From Hyperoplus lanceolatus (taxonomy: Eukaryota; Chordata; Actinopteri; Uranoscopiformes; Ammodytidae), in the NCBI GenBank assembly GCA_026929865.2, contig CM049397.1:3852001-3916000 (forward strand): a DNA stretch of 64,000 nt, given 5' to 3'. This document shows positions 46,281 through 59,915 of the stretch, in pieces. Positions within the stretch are counted from its first letter, which is position 1; every line of letters starts with the position of its first letter. A program made the position numbers and the translations under genes. The notes beneath the pieces are model-generated. The model searched no databases. It worked only from the letters and a program-made list of their open reading frames with translations, and was not told where the DNA came from.

Positions 46281-46686
46281 GGTTGCGTTCCGAATCGCAT
46301 ACTTTCTACTATATAGTATGTAGAAAAAAGATTTAGGATGTCCCGATTCTTGTGGCCAGATCTAGGATGGTTAGAAGTACCCGGATGTCCTACTTCATGC
46401 GGCCAAGATTGTTAGTGTTGAAAAGTGCATTCTATTTGGGCGATTCTGACCCACAATCCAGTGCGCACGTGAAGTGACGTAACATCGACGAAGCCTCCAT
46501 ATGAAAACAAACGGGGATGCGACGGATATAAAAGCAAGAGGCAAGATCAAGGCGCAATGTTATGATGAAATTAGAGAAAAGTATGTCCCAATAGTATGCC
46601 TACTGCATCCTAACTAGATTCTTTTTATCGTTGGATGTAGTATGTAGAATAGAAAAAAGAAAGAGTATGCGATTCGGAACGCAACC
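46281..46686. mobile_element. MITE with GGTTGCGTTCCGAATCGCAT termini
   Basis: A 406-bp element whose ends are perfect inverted repeats over at least 20 bases (the right end finishes ATGCGATTCGGAACGCAACC), with further inverted pairs of TAGTATGTAGAA inside. Flanks (TTA left, GTA right) do not give a clean duplication. Probably Harbinger/ISL2EU-like by appearance. Confidence 0.8.
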
Positions 46687-47374
46687 GTAAACCTTTCCAG
46701 AGAGATCACCAACTCCTCAAACCTGTCCGCTTTAGTGTTAAAGATTGCACGTTACGCTATTATCACTGTTATAGAGTCAATGTATGGTTTAACACTTCCG
46801 CGACAGTGACGCTAATTTCAGTTAGCGTGTCAATAGCAGTTTCCATTTAAACTAGCATGGTCTCGGATAGCTCTGGTACCGGTGAATTTAAACATGATCA
46901 CTTACACAGAATGTTTTAAATTTGTTAGAAACTAACACCTAAACAAGATAAAGACTATGTAAGATACAAACATGCCCTTCATTTTGTTTGCAAAGATAAA
47001 TGCTGCTGCCTTCAAGATGCAATTACCAATAATAAAAAAACATTTTCACCTGCTTTGCCCATAAAGAATAGAGGATTATATGGCGCAACAAATATTAAAG
47101 AAAGAACATAAGTCACATTGACGAGCGATGTGACAGCCATTTCAATGACTGTGTGACACTGCCTATGTGTAGGCTACATCTGTGCCCCACTTTGATAGAC
47201 GGGTTACATTTAAGCATGCAATAAGCTACTGCTTCCTACGCTACGGGCACTGCACTAGTATATAAAAAGTTACAATACATTGATTCTCATTATAACACAA
47301 GTGAATCAATACTGTTTAGCTAATGTAGAAAAAGACAAACAAAAGGAATTAAATGTTGTGGCCCCCACGGTAAT
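46687..47374. other. No gene seen
   Basis: No recognisable structure. Confidence 0.4.
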
Positions 47375-47665
47375 GGTAAATGGACTTGTATAGCGCTATA
47401 TCTCCGTTTTTTATCACAGACCCAAAGCGCTTTACATTGTTTTTGTACACATTCACCCAATCACACACACATTTATACACCGATAGCAGCAGCTACCACG
47501 CAGGGTAGTCTTAGCACTAGGGTGCTAAGCTAACTATCGGGAGCAATTCGGGGTTCAGTGTGTCTTGCCCAGGGACACTTCGACATGTGGCGGGGAGACG
47601 GGGGATCGAACCTCCGACCCTGCACACCAGAGGCGAACTCCCTACCCACTTCGCCACTGCCTAAT
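47375..47665 (-). mobile_element. tRNA-derived SINE, minus orientation
   Basis: On the minus strand the head has an A-box-like TGGCGAAGTGGG and a B box GGTTCGATCCC about 35 bases apart, as in tRNA-derived pol III promoters. The body includes AAAGCGCTTTGGG-like and GGTGAATGTG segments common in fish SINE-like repeats, and the tail runs into GGTAAATGG-type sequence near 47385. Confidence 0.6.
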
Positions 47666-47743
47666 TAGTTGTCACTCTGAGGATGTCAACAGAGACTTCA
47701 GGAAACTGCTCCCAGCACAGGCACATCATCCCCCTAACAGTAC

Positions 47744-48075
47744 TAATAGAATGGAAGTTTTCTCTTAAAAATGCCACCGCGAGCGTTTAATAGCCGTTTT
47801 ATTTTCAGTTTTAGCCGTTAGCCCGAGGAGGGCCTACGACTTCTAGCTTATAATGCTCGACAACGAGAATATTTCAACATCCGGAACGTCAGTGAAACGT
47901 GCACTGCGCGTCATGCTTTAGGGGCGTGTTAGGCACCCATGATGCAGGAAGTAATGGGAAGAATTATATCCTTGATGTTGCGCTGCACCAATGAGCAGCT
48001 TTCATAGGAAGGAATGGGCGTCACCTTTCAACAGTTTTCAATCCGCTGTCCATTTCTTCATAGGTCCATGATCTC
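47744..48075 (+). repeat. Dispersed repeat, copy 3 (TTTATAGGTCCATG family)
   Basis: Longest copy of the family. Its left part matches 10714-10780 and its right part 12725-12912, ending TTTCTTCATAGGTCCATG. No clear TIR and no coding capacity seen. Confidence 0.7.
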
Positions 48076-49489
48076 ACCTCTTCTATTCACATTGTTGATA
48101 GGCAATCTGGGAAATAAAGGAAATTGTTCTTGAACTCGTCATTAAACTGGGTGGGTCATATAAACGAACATGAACAACATCAATCTAAATATGCAGTTAA
48201 ACTAACTGCAGAATACCAGAGTGACCACTATTAGATTTTTAATAACAGCCAATATCTACCAATGGATCAGTATAACCCATTTGCAGTCCATCGCAGTGAA
48301 GGATCCTCTTTATATCAGTCTATTATAGTCATGTGTAGGAGGGCCACAGAGGCTATCCCCACAGTGCAATGGGGGGAAGAAAGTATCATTTCTCCTGGTC
48401 TGGGGCCTGGCAGATGGATGGTCTCATTCTGAATGGTCTGATCTCTCTCACAAGGAGTTTACTGTAGATTTGGAGAAAAACGGCAATCTTATGATCTGGC
48501 ATCACGAGAAACTCTAGAGGATGTTTTTTTTCAGCCTGTCCTGCTCAGACTCTCTACACTGAGGAAAAGTCATCAGCCAATTGGATTCTCTCATCACTCT
48601 CTCTCTCTCTGCCTTCCAGTAGCAATAGATTTACTGTCGATGGCGTGATGGATTGCAAGAAGTTTAGATCAGCAGTTAAAAGATGATGAATTATGACCTC
48701 GATCCCAAGAAAGAAGAAGTTGAGAACGGCTATGTGTCTTCCCAGAAGGTTAACACTTGACAATTACCGCAGAGTTATAAGTGGCCTCATGCACATCCCA
48801 ACATACTATATTGAATGTAAATACATTCATTGCTCACGTCGCATGGCAGGCTTTGAATTTGCACTTTACACATGCTACCTTATGTTGAGCTAAGGCTGCT
48901 TTCACATAATAAGCGATTCTCTCTACATGAGACAGTGCACCTCAATACCTTTAAACTATAGCGTCTAGTTACTACAGTAGGTTTCGCTCATTATATTAAT
49001 TGCCTGGATCACCCTTTTCACTGCCTTTTCATTAACAGAAATCAAAACCTGAAGCAACGGTTTCAAAATAAAAACAGTAAACTAGTGAAACCTAGCATTT
49101 AAATGTAAGCATTTAAAACACAGCAATAAATAATAAAATGTCAAATTGGAATATTAAATCTAAATTCAAAGTAAAAGCAGGCTCCAACAATACAATGAAC
49201 TTCCGCCAAGTGACATTTGGGCTGGACTTATTGCTTTAAGTGTGTTTGAAGTGGCTAGCCATGTGTCAGGAAAGACAGGCATCAGAGGCGCGTCAGTAAG
49301 TCAAGTATCATAATATGTTTGATGTTCTACGTTCAGAGCCAAATCCTAGTGCAGAGTTGGACTTAACCATTTAACCCCCTTTTTGAGGCCCTCTCAGATA
49401 GAAAAATATTATCTTTGGATTCTAACCAGTCACTCTCAATTGTATTCAACCAATCAATCAAGTACAATTCCCCTAGTGGAGCATTGGGT
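48076..49489. other. No gene seen
   Basis: Unique-looking sequence; short frames only. Confidence 0.4.
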
Positions 49490-50212
49490 ACTAGGTGTGG
49501 GAATCTCTTGGCACCTCACGATTTGATTTGATTCCGAGGTCAACGATTCGATTCAAAATCGATTCTCAATGCATCTCGATGCACTTTTTTTTAACGTACA
49601 TACCTGTGTGATTTTCAAAAATATATTTATATGCACATCTGAGTTTGCTACTCAGAGTTTGCTAATCACTTCCTACTTTTGTGATGATCATTAAATACAA
49701 TCAACAGATGAATTACCTTCTCTAATATTGTATTAGAGAAAAAGCTTTTCTTGTCACAAATATGACTTTCTATGACCACTGCAATAAACAATGCAGCTTG
49801 CATTTCAACACAATATGGAAGTATGTAAAAACTAAACCGATTCAGTTTAATTTTCTTTCTACTCTTGTGAATCATGTTTCTATAGGATTTATGTTCTATT
49901 ATTTTCTATGTCATTTTCAACACATTGTGCAAACAGTATGGCTTGGAATTCAGCTCTCATTACAAAAACGTAAACAGACACAAAGCCAGTGCAGGTCATA
50001 TGGGTTTGCTGCTCTCTGCCATTTTGTCGCCACTTTTAACAACTCGCACTTGTTTGGTGTGTATGCACAGTGGCGCAGGAAATACTAATATTAAACACTA
50101 GTAAAAAAATATATATTTTTTTTATAAATCGATTATTAACTTGAATCGATTTGGAATCGTTCCAGAGAGAATCGCGATTAATCGGAAAATCGATTATTTT
50201 TCCCAACATCTT
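49490..50212. mobile_element. hAT-like MITE with AATCGATT-rich ends
   Basis: Starts near CTAGGTGTGGGAATCTCTTGG and ends near CGATTATTTTTCCCAACATCT. Both subterminal regions are dense in GATTCGATT/AATCGATT motifs in opposite orientation, a pattern of a known fish hAT group. A clean duplication was not found. Confidence 0.55.
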
Positions 50213-52758
50213 TATCTAAGAATGTTTTTGTTTTGCTTTTTCAAAATACATTTGAACATCTTAATCTAGTGGTTTAATCCTGCTTCCTTTAAGCATGGAT
50301 AGTAGTGACTGAGTGTGCAGTGGAGTTAGAAAGATAGGCAGACAGACTTGTCCAAATTATTGACTTACGTTAAATGTCATTCCCAGTGTTTTTTTTGCTA
50401 TTTAAAGTGAAATTCATGAATCTGGAGCACTTTGATAGGAAAATTAGGAGGCTAAATATGAGAAATTTTGTGTGAACAAATAATTTGGAGACACTGGGTC
50501 AGATGAATTAGAAGCTATTGAAGAAAGACACGTGAATTTTCCATAACAATATTAATTTAAAATAGAATATGCAGGGTCCTCTGCGTTGGACTTGGAGCTC
50601 TTTTTCTTTAACAAGACATATTTCTCTGTAAAATAGTGAATGCATTTAAATGCAGTGAGAGGAACGAAGCAGAAGAACTCTCTTGTCCAGCTATCTTTAT
50701 TTCCACAGACGAGGCTGAAAAAGGCTGTAGACTATACACAGTGCATGGGCAACTGAGGGCAGCCCCATTTCCAATTTTTTTTTAAATAAACTTAATACAC
50801 ACTGTGCATGGACGTGAAAGTGACGTGATCAGTTAACCTCGGATTACCTCCCAGATGATTAATTATCTAGACCAAAACGTTGTATTCCTTTTTTTGTATG
50901 ATAGCTTACATTTGCGTAATATGATTGCCTGAATCTCCTTTTTTAGATGTGACTGAGTAACAGTGTCTGCAGTAATAGTTTGACACACAGACGGCCGTTT
51001 GAATGCAATGCAGTAATTCCACCAGGATGGAACAATTCAATTACTTTCTAATAAATGAGGTTTTCTGTACCACTAGAGGTAAAGAAACACACACACACAC
51101 ACACACACTAATATTGGCTTCCAAATCAATATGGCTCCATAGGTCAGTCAGTAGAGGCAATTAACTTCTCAACTGCAGTGATTCAGCCGCAGTTGTGGGT
51201 TAAGCCACATCTCAGCCTGGAGATTAGACAGGCAGTGTTTTTTATTCTCTTCTTCACGCTCCGCCTCCTGCCAGACAAAGGAGATCCTCTCTCTCTCAGA
51301 TCATGATGATCTACTTGTCCTCCCCCCCCCCGCATGCTCTGTCTGTCCTCAGCCTCCGCTCCTATTAACAAGATCCACATCATGACAGGTTCCTCCTTTG
51401 AAGCTCTGCTAATCGGGAGTCAGGGCTGAGGCTCTGAGGCAAAAATGTCACTTGCTGCTATTTTATCAAATGTGAGTTGCCTTCCGGGGCTAGCTTTTTG
51501 CCTGCTTCATGTTTTTTTCTGATACAAACCCACAGTTTCAATATTATTAACATGGTTATTTATGGTGTTGCAAGCCCAACAGGCTAAGATATAGGATCAG
51601 TGCTAGAATTGCAATTTGCAAAAAATAAAAATAAATCTGTGTTCACACTGAATCTGGATGTCTCATATGAATAAGCTGGAACACATTTCTGCTCAGTGTT
51701 TGGCCCAAAATTCATCTCATTCTCATAAATGACCAATACAGGTTTACAATGAAAGAGGTCAAATGTTATTGTATTGATGTAAGTTTACCCTTTATTAATA
51801 TTTTTAGAAAGCAGTAAGCCTCAAATAGTGATTGACAAGCATTTCCAGTTGGGTTACATGCATGCAAAAACAGAATTGACATATAACACTGCTATAATAG
51901 AAATCTCTATACAAACAATTGATCCGTTTGTGTCTAGCCGAAAAGTGGTCGAACATTTAGCAGTTAAAAGGTGGAAATTTACCTCATGGGTCTGTGAATA
52001 GCTCCTTGCCATGCCCCAGAGAGGTAAAATCAAAGTGTAAAATATTTTGTGTTGAAGTGAATGAAAATCAATGAACGTCCAGATTTAGATCAGTGACGGC
52101 CACCGAACTCAGTGAACTGTTAGGCGATTGCTGCTGTAAATTGCTTGGGGGGGAAATTGCCCACATCAGCATTTTCTACAATCCCTGACAGGTAATATTA
52201 AAAATTCAGTGGAGCGAGCTGAAAGTACTTGGAAACTAAAATAGACTTAAAAGGTATTATCACTTTATTAGTTGCAATAGTGAACACTGACCACCACTGA
52301 TTTAAACAAGTAGTATAATGTGAGTTTGGGGGCCAGAAAATCAAAACAAAGAGCTCAACAATACTAAAAGGCCCCAGCTCAGGAAGTATAGAGAAACCGT
52401 GTACTCCACCTTTTAATATTTTGTGTATACTATATTTAGCCGTAGAGAACTGGCTGTGCCAGTATATCTAACAGAACTTTTTGGTGGCATGCAGGCTATT
52501 TTGCCACATGATATTTGTGCCGCTGTCTGAATGTATTGGTAAAGAACCACAGGAGCTACTGATACCTCTGACTCATATGATGCTGTATTGTGTTGGTACA
52601 CTTTATGCCTGTAGGGAATGTCACTATAGATTTAATTATAGTATGAGCATACAGGGCTTTTTCTCCATATTCAGTACAATAACGAGCTGTCCAGAATAAA
52701 CCATACAACTGAGTAGCTCATGCAAGAAATGACCCAGTATAAGCATGTGACAGATGCG
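50213..52758. other. No gene seen; short (CA)n at 51083-51108
   Basis: Contains a short CA microsatellite and otherwise no recognisable coding or mobile sequence. Confidence 0.4.
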
Positions 52759-52760
52759 TA

Positions 52761-53683
52761 GGTGAGAACGGGGTAAGTAGGCACACTTTTTACTCTAGTG
52801 AGAATTGCTTATCACCTAAACATCTTTCAATAGTCATTCCTACATTAAATTGAAGCTTAAGGTGTTGGCTTGAAATATGTACCCCTCACTTTTTCTATCT
52901 TATTGTAATAAAGAAGAAATTAATCCTCAAAGACACCCTTACACATTGTGACAACCAACCCCATGGGGTCTGTTGTCAAACACTATGGGGTTGTTTGTCA
53001 CAATGTTATCTTAATGAGAATAATCTTAAAAAGAAAGTAGAATTAAATTTGAAAGTTTAATTGCATTGTCAAGTTGACAAATAGGCCTATATAACTTACT
53101 GTAGCCTTGGCAGCTGGTCTAGTTTGGGATGCACTGGGTTGTTTTGATTTTGTTGCCATTTTTTCTTTTGCATGCTAGCTGCCTTTTCCTGCTCTATTCT
53201 TTCCTTCTCTGGGGTGTCAGTGAGGATACAGCTTGACAATTTCTTTCGTTATTGGGTTCCTTTTCTGGCTGCCGCCTTGAGATAACATGTGACAACCAAC
53301 CCCCCAAACCAACCCCAACTTGAATTTCTTGCTAGCATCAAGGCCAACAACCATCTGACAACTAATTAGCTTGCTAACCACAATCTAAAATATAGATTAC
53401 CCTTCACACTTTGTATGGGTAACAAGTGTTTTATTATAAACCCATTGTGTAAAAGCCTAGAAGAAAAATACAGAGGAGCTAAATATTTTCAATTTGACAT
53501 GAAAAACACAAACAGTCGTCTCACCTCAAATTCATCTGTCTAACTCCAAGGAAGACTATGTAGGTGACCTCTGATCCCAATTCTGGATATTTACATACCA
53601 AAATTTCATAGACAGCGCCTTCTGGTTCCGAGATATAACGATTGTGACAACCAACCCGTGTGACAAATTACCCTGTTCTCCCC
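52761..53683. mobile_element. TIR element with repeated TGACAACCAACCCC motif
   Basis: Ends GGTGAGAACGGGGTAA and TTACCCTGTTCTCCCC are inverted repeats with TA on both sides (52759-52760 and 53684-53685). The motif TGTGACAACCAACCC occurs at about 52950, 53290 and 53645. A basic, partly open minus-strand stretch at 53060-53290 has stops and no clear domain. Class unresolved. Confidence 0.65.
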
Positions 53684-53685
53684 TA

Positions 53686-55229
53686 TACATGCTGCCAGTT
53701 CCAGCGATTTAGGTAGCCGCTACGGATGATTACAAATGTCATCTTCGCTTTTATTTAACCACTGCAAACTATTCAATATGCAAAATGTTACCTTGGTTAC
53801 GGTCACTGAGGGACAGTGTCTGGGATATTTACATCCATGTACTGCAGTGTGTCCAATCAGGTTATAGGAGGATTCCAATAGGTTGCACTTTTTGTACTGG
53901 AGGTGTAGCGATAGATGAGAACGACTTACCGATAGTCATTCATCTTCTCCTGAGTGTAGGGGATTGCAGATAATGCGACTTGCCTGCCTTTCCAGAGTAA
54001 TTACACACACAAGCATGCGGAATCGAAAGCCGTTAACTATAGTGTTACAGGCTGCTTCACTATTTAAAGCCCTTCGCTTTCACCTTGATAGAAATCCTGG
54101 AAGCTGTCCGATATCACTCTGAGATAAATTTTACAGCTTTTTTTCACTGAAGGCAAGGGAATGTCTTTCACACAGCTGGTGTTGTTTGGACACTTTTGGC
54201 ACGTTTGTCCCAACAGCCATTTGGTAAAAACCTGGGCCGGCTTCTGAGAATAGCTCAGTTAATTTTATAAACAAGAGGAGGTTGTGGAAGGGTTTTGTGT
54301 CCTTTGCCTGTCACCTATTGTTCAAACCACTGAGAAAATCCCTTTAAAAATATACCTTTTGGTCTTGATGAAAGCTGGATGAAAGTACCCTCTGAAGACA
54401 GGGTGGGATATAACTAGAGGAATGGATGCATGTTGAAATGTCATATGAGATGATAATGGACATGTGATGGGCGTGAGGCCAAGGTCACAGCACAATGACA
54501 GAGCTGAGAGAGGAAGCACAGACTCACTGCAGAGATTGCCAGCGAGACACGCCTGATTACGAGTTACCTTAAGGATAAAAATGCATGAAGGAGCCTGCAT
54601 GGTGTTCAATCGGTTGATATACTGGTAAATGTGTTCTTATAAATAGACCAGATGTTCCACACTCAATTTTGAATATGAACATAATCACATCCATTTTGAT
54701 TGAGTTCCATTAGTTTGAATAATAACAGTTCATTCTAAATCTAAAAATAAAAAAGTATTATTTCCAATGCACAGCCCTCTCACTTTGTACACAGTGTAAC
54801 AGTTCAGTTTGAGCTCTTTTTGGTCGGCTCAGGTTTGGTGGTTTCAGTCTGTGTTGAGGGCACATATTTATCATGTCCTACCTTTAGCTCTAATTACACT
54901 GACTATTCATTCCGTCTTTTAATTTACTCTGACAGTTGCTAACCAAAGGCAATGGCGAGCTGTCGTCATCAGTCTTAGCTCGGACATAACTGCATATGGC
55001 ATTGGTTTTGAATATGATGATTTTGTGGTTTGGTGCTTATTTCGTCAGTTTTAATACATGTAAAAAAATATATATGGTGAAATGTTATTAAAATCTACAG
55101 TTTTGCTGCACCTACCTGTAAAAGGCATGCAATGTTTGAACCAGTCCTTGACATACTAGCATCTGAAGATGGATAACAATGGTCAGTGTGCAGAACATAT
55201 TTCATGTCCAGGCACTTGATCAAAAACAG
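53686..55229. other. No gene seen
   Basis: Unique-looking sequence with short frames only. Confidence 0.4.
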
Positions 55230-55430
55230 TTATAGATATTCTTTTTCACAATAACTCGCGACACTGTGGATTCATCGATTCCAAAAATATTTGAAAGCAT
55301 TACAAAGGTCAATTCTAGTAATTTCCCATAATTCCCAATTTTGAATATTTCCAGAATTCCCGAGCTTAATTTCCCATGGAAAGTTTCCGTAAATTTATGG
55401 GAAACTTTCCACCCCTTTGTGACCCTAGCA
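55230..55430. repeat. Probable MITE remnant with TGGGAAACTTTCC-type motifs
   Basis: Dense in TTCCCATAA, AATTCCCGA, GGAAAGTTTCCG and GGGAAACTTTCC. The reverse strand gives a short frame with ESTVSRVIVK that looks helix-turn-helix-like but is too short to interpret. Confidence 0.35.
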
Positions 55431-58400
55431 GAAGATTTACAAATTTTTCTACCTCCGTCTCCCACGCCACCCTGACAGAACATGTAGCCATGTGTAAAGT
55501 ATATGTATGTGAAACTGAAAAATTACAACTAAAAAAAACTTCCCCTGTAGTAAATGTTCCTCAGGAAAATAGATACCAAGACCTAATAAGACATCTCAAT
55601 ACCCAGAACAACATAAATGCAATTACTTGTTTGAGAGATACAATCAAACAAAACAAACCCCTTGCTAGTTAAAACAAGCTCTAAATGTAGATGGAATAGA
55701 TGAATAGTTGGAATGAACTGAGCTATGTTAATCTCATTATCAGAGGGAGACACTGGCTTTACCTGATGTGAATTGCTAATATGAAAGCAGCCTCATACTG
55801 CCAATGTTTCTGCCGATAGGCAAACACATTTCACACTGCTTATGTGATTACATTTCCCCTGCTCTAATGCTAAATGATTCAGTTTCTGTTTGATAAGGGG
55901 GCTGGACTCACTGATTGATCCCAGAAACATTTTTAATTCAGTCTCCCTATAGATCAAGTCACTGGAATCCATTCATTAGTGTTGACACTGTGGTGTTGTC
56001 TCTGTGGCACGTCAGAGAGCTGTTTAGGAACTTGTGAATAACAATGTGTTTACTGCATCGCCCGAGAAACAATATGAAAACTGGGCCAAAACTAGCCCCC
56101 CGCGGCCACTCAAGTTTCAGAGTGCCCGCGCCGTGGGTAGACAGAGAGAAAACAGCTCATTTGAAAAAGGGCTTTTACAGAAGAGGAAGCCTGCTCACTG
56201 ATGTATAAGAGGGTTGTATTCCAACAGGTGTAAAAAGCCTCAGTTGTTAAAAAATCAACCAATTATAGAACAGCCATTACAGTAGACTGACTAGGAAGCA
56301 CCATCTGCTCTATGAAATGACCACCTGCATTAGCAGTTGGCCTCTTGAAACTTCTCTGTGAAGTTTATGTCGGATGAAGAACATGATATTTAGTCCATCC
56401 TGTGTCATAATAAAACTATATTAATTCACGTGTTCGTTTCTTAAGAGGAAGAGAGGATGCAAAAATGTTGGAGGAGACGTGGATAAAAAGTTACAATGGA
56501 TGGTTTAATGAAAAAGTGATGTCGGCAGTTTACAGCTTATGCAGTAGTCAGATAGACAAAACGAGCAGCAAAAAAAAAAAGAGAAGAAGTGAAGTTTCTC
56601 TCGACATTCAACAATATTTATCAATATCAAATATACATGTCATTGGTTTATTTAGTACACATGTTCTTCAAAATCATCCAATCTTCTGGTTTCTTCCTGG
56701 TGTGACCTGCTCTATGCGGAAAACGCCTAAGCTATCTTTCTGCTGATGTCCTTGATGCAATAATGTGTCCTATCTGCTGAACTTGTTGATGAAAGTTTTA
56801 CAGAGGCCCATTGTGGAGAAAAGGATACATCTTTAGCCTCAAGCGTGTGTTGTCTCCGTTCTTTCCAGAAGGAGTTTTAACGACTTTCATATATAACATG
56901 TTGATCTATGGTTAATTGTTAGTTCGATTATATAAGATCCATGGAGTAAATGCATTTAATGATGGGGGTATTAGACATCATTAATTCTCAGAAATTAGAA
57001 TTCTTACAGACAGGAACAGACAACATTAGCCAAACTATAATTGTTAATCATCGGCTGAGCGCCTGGGCTGTACATGTAATCAGTATGGAAGTATGAGTGA
57101 GACTTATAATTTAGTGTCTTTACAAAATGTAACGTCGCTCGACATTACACAACATTTTCAGGAACACATTCAGGACTCACTAACTCAGTATAATCAATTT
57201 AATTAAGGTGGAAATATTTATGTGTGCCAAATCTCACCTTTAAAAAGTCAGCCCGTGCAACTGCAGTCTGAGGGCTGCTGACCTAAAACACACCATGCAT
57301 ACATGCACGCTGCATGCATTAAGCTCTAATTGATGAATCGTGGTTCCTCAATTCTGGCTCGCTTCAATGGCAGAGCTTTCGCAGAGAAATATTAAAAAAC
57401 TGTCAAAAGATTTTTCAACGCTAAATGTGAGTGAAAAGATCTTATTTGCTGCACAAGTGCTGCTCAAGCTTTTTTCCAACAGCAAATCAAATGCGCTGAA
57501 GGTGCAGAAAGAGGTTTTCCATTGCATACACTCTCTTATTTATTTATTCCAGAGCTCAATGAGTGATCATGGTATATTTCTTATTAAATAGCTTTTTAGC
57601 CGCATGCCCCTGAAAAGGCTCTTGGAATGGTAATGTCAGTCTGTTGGTTTACCACTTTGGTCCAGACTTAAATCTCAGAACGTAAATCCTGTGGTCTTCA
57701 GTTGAATGTTTTAAACAACTATTGGATTGTAATTAAATATGGAACAAACATTTATTTTCCTTTCAGTATGAATTTAAATCGCTTTGGTGATGACTTACTT
57801 TGTAGCATCATCGTCAGGTCAATGTTGTACAGCACGTATGATTTGACATTATGTCTAAACTCTACTCTGTGTTTAGTGCTAGTGAGCATGTATGTCAGCA
57901 TGCCTTTTCACACCTACCCTGCTTGGTACGAAACATTCAAGCTTGTATCAAATATATACAATGTAACAAAAAAGCATTCAGGTGTGAAAAGCCTCTACGA
58001 TGGTTAGCATGTGTGTCAGCTTGAGCTATCAACTTTTAATCTCAAACAGTTATCTCAAACCTGAATACAGTTACAGATATAAATATGAAAACATGACTGA
58101 TACAGATAGTTGCTTTTTATTACATTCCCATGTACTACAATGCCTGCTTTTTGCACGGTTTATTGCTATATTTGGAGTAGTGGTCTAGTAACACAGGGTT
58201 ATCTCAGCAGCTAACAGTCGGAACAATCTAAGAGTGTTATTCCAAACTTTGGACTGGCTCTGTCTACCGTCACACAGGAGGATGTTGAGTTCCATAGCTA
58301 AATGATGCAAAGGAAAATGAGGTTACATTTGCCAACAGCGATTCTTAACCCTCTGGTTAGAACTGCCTTGGGCTAAATAGGGCTTCATTAATAAAGACTC

Positions 58401-59386
58401 CTGCTTACATTCCAGCAGCGGGAAAGAGAGGAAATAGGGTGTTGAATGATTATATTGGGGAGCTGAACTGTTACGCTAGACATTCTTGCAGCAGTCTATC
58501 GCGTAGTTACAGTCATCCAAAGTGGCTAGCTAACACCATCTAGTGGCTAATATTCACCGGAGAGAAAACACACAGCCGCCATCATCACTTTGGTCTGGGA
58601 ACTTCAACTGACCGTTTATTCTGCGCATGCTCACATGACAATAGCAGTACACGCAGGCACGCACGCTGACATAATGACGTCCCTGTGTAGGCTCTTTAAC
58701 ATGGCTTTGCACCTGCACTTATAGTCAGTATTATGCTCAACATGAACTATGCAAGATCTAAATGTGCACTTTACTTTTTTAAATCATGAATAAGAAAGGG
58801 AGTCCCATTACTAGAATTGGATTTAGCTCCTGATTATGTGACTGGTTATACCAACGTAAAGGTAACTTTCTTTTTAAACAACCTGTTTTTCCTACGGTTT
58901 TGATCATATTTTTGTATTAGTTTTGCTATTTGTTTCCTTAGAATCAACCAATAAAAGTGGTTTGAAGCTGATCAAACAAAGATTTAACCCATTTAAAACC
59001 AAAAATACCGCCGGGGTTTATATCCCTTCGTACAATTGCAGAATGTGGTGATGGGCAATGCTTTAAAGAAGGTAAAGTTCCTAAGAAGCTACAATGAGGT
59101 AGAAGGTCACTGCAACCTGACAATGTTAAGACGTAGTAACCTCTGACCTTTGATCTCTAATATATCATCAGTTCACCCTTGAGTCCACACGTTAGTTAGT
59201 AGTCCAACATTTGACAAAAATCTCTAAATGCATTATTAAAATATTGTGCTTACAAGATTTAAACTCAGTGACCTCCTAAATTGAATTAGTTCATTCCAGT
59301 CAGTGTCGATATTTGTGAAACGTCTGAAGAAAATCATATTCATGATATATCTTGTTCACAAGAATGTCCTGGACGTACGGACAGAC
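55431..59386. other. No gene seen
   Basis: Lowest repeat density of the window. Frames of 60-101 codons (for example 57702-58007) have no recognisable domains or splice context. Confidence 0.45.
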
Positions 59387-59424
59387 GTACATAGATACAT
59401 ACATACATACATATATACATACAT
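59387..59424. repeat. (CATA)n microsatellite, target of the next element
   Basis: Runs of CATA here and again at 62361-62380, on the other side of the hAT, suggest one microsatellite split by the insertion. Confidence 0.7.
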
Positions 59425-59594
59425 AGGGATGGGAATCGAGACCCGGTTCCTCTTCAGAACCAGTACCGAGTCAACCAATTACCTGGAATCGTTAACATGC
59501 CTGCTTAACGATTCCGCTTAACAATTCCGCTTGTTGCAAATGTGTCATGATTTAACACCCGCGCTGCGTTGTTTAGGTTCAGAACGCAGCAAAC

Positions 59595-59747
59595 ATGGCG
59601 TTGAGACAGAATCTCTCTAAATGTTGGCTGTTTTTCACTTGAAAAGACGACAATACGGCCACTTGCAACAATTGTAAAGTTTCCATTTCGTCAAATGACG
59701 CGCACAAGCACGAGCGCAAGCGAGCAGACGGCGATCCTGACGGTTAA
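59595..59747 (+). pseudogene. BED zinc finger exon of a hAT transposase
   Basis: Frame from ATG 59595: MALRQNLSKCWLFFT, then a TGA stop (59640-59642), then KDDNTATCNNCKVSIS. The WxxFT...ATCNxCK pattern is the start of a BED finger as in ZBED1-like hAT proteins. The stop and a second stop about 35 codons later, plus absence of all downstream domains, make this a relic. Confidence 0.65.
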
Positions 59748-59915
59748 ACGTTTAAATGTCCGCTGCCCGTCTAGTCGACACCAGAATTGCCCATTGGACT
59801 TGTACATACAATGTGTGAGAATTAACGTGTGTGTGGGCTAATAAAAGAGGGAGAGAGATAAAAAGGTGAGAGCAGCATAAAGCAAAGCAAAAAGGTTTTC
59901 TTGACCGCTGCCTTA

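Noticed and set aside
47580-47665. A true tRNA gene on the minus strand
   Set aside because: A and B boxes are present but the sequence does not close an acceptor stem and continues into a repeat body; better explained as a SINE head.
56465-58188. Frames of 62-101 codons as host exons
   Set aside because: No domain, splice context or coding-like composition; expected by chance in AT-rich DNA.
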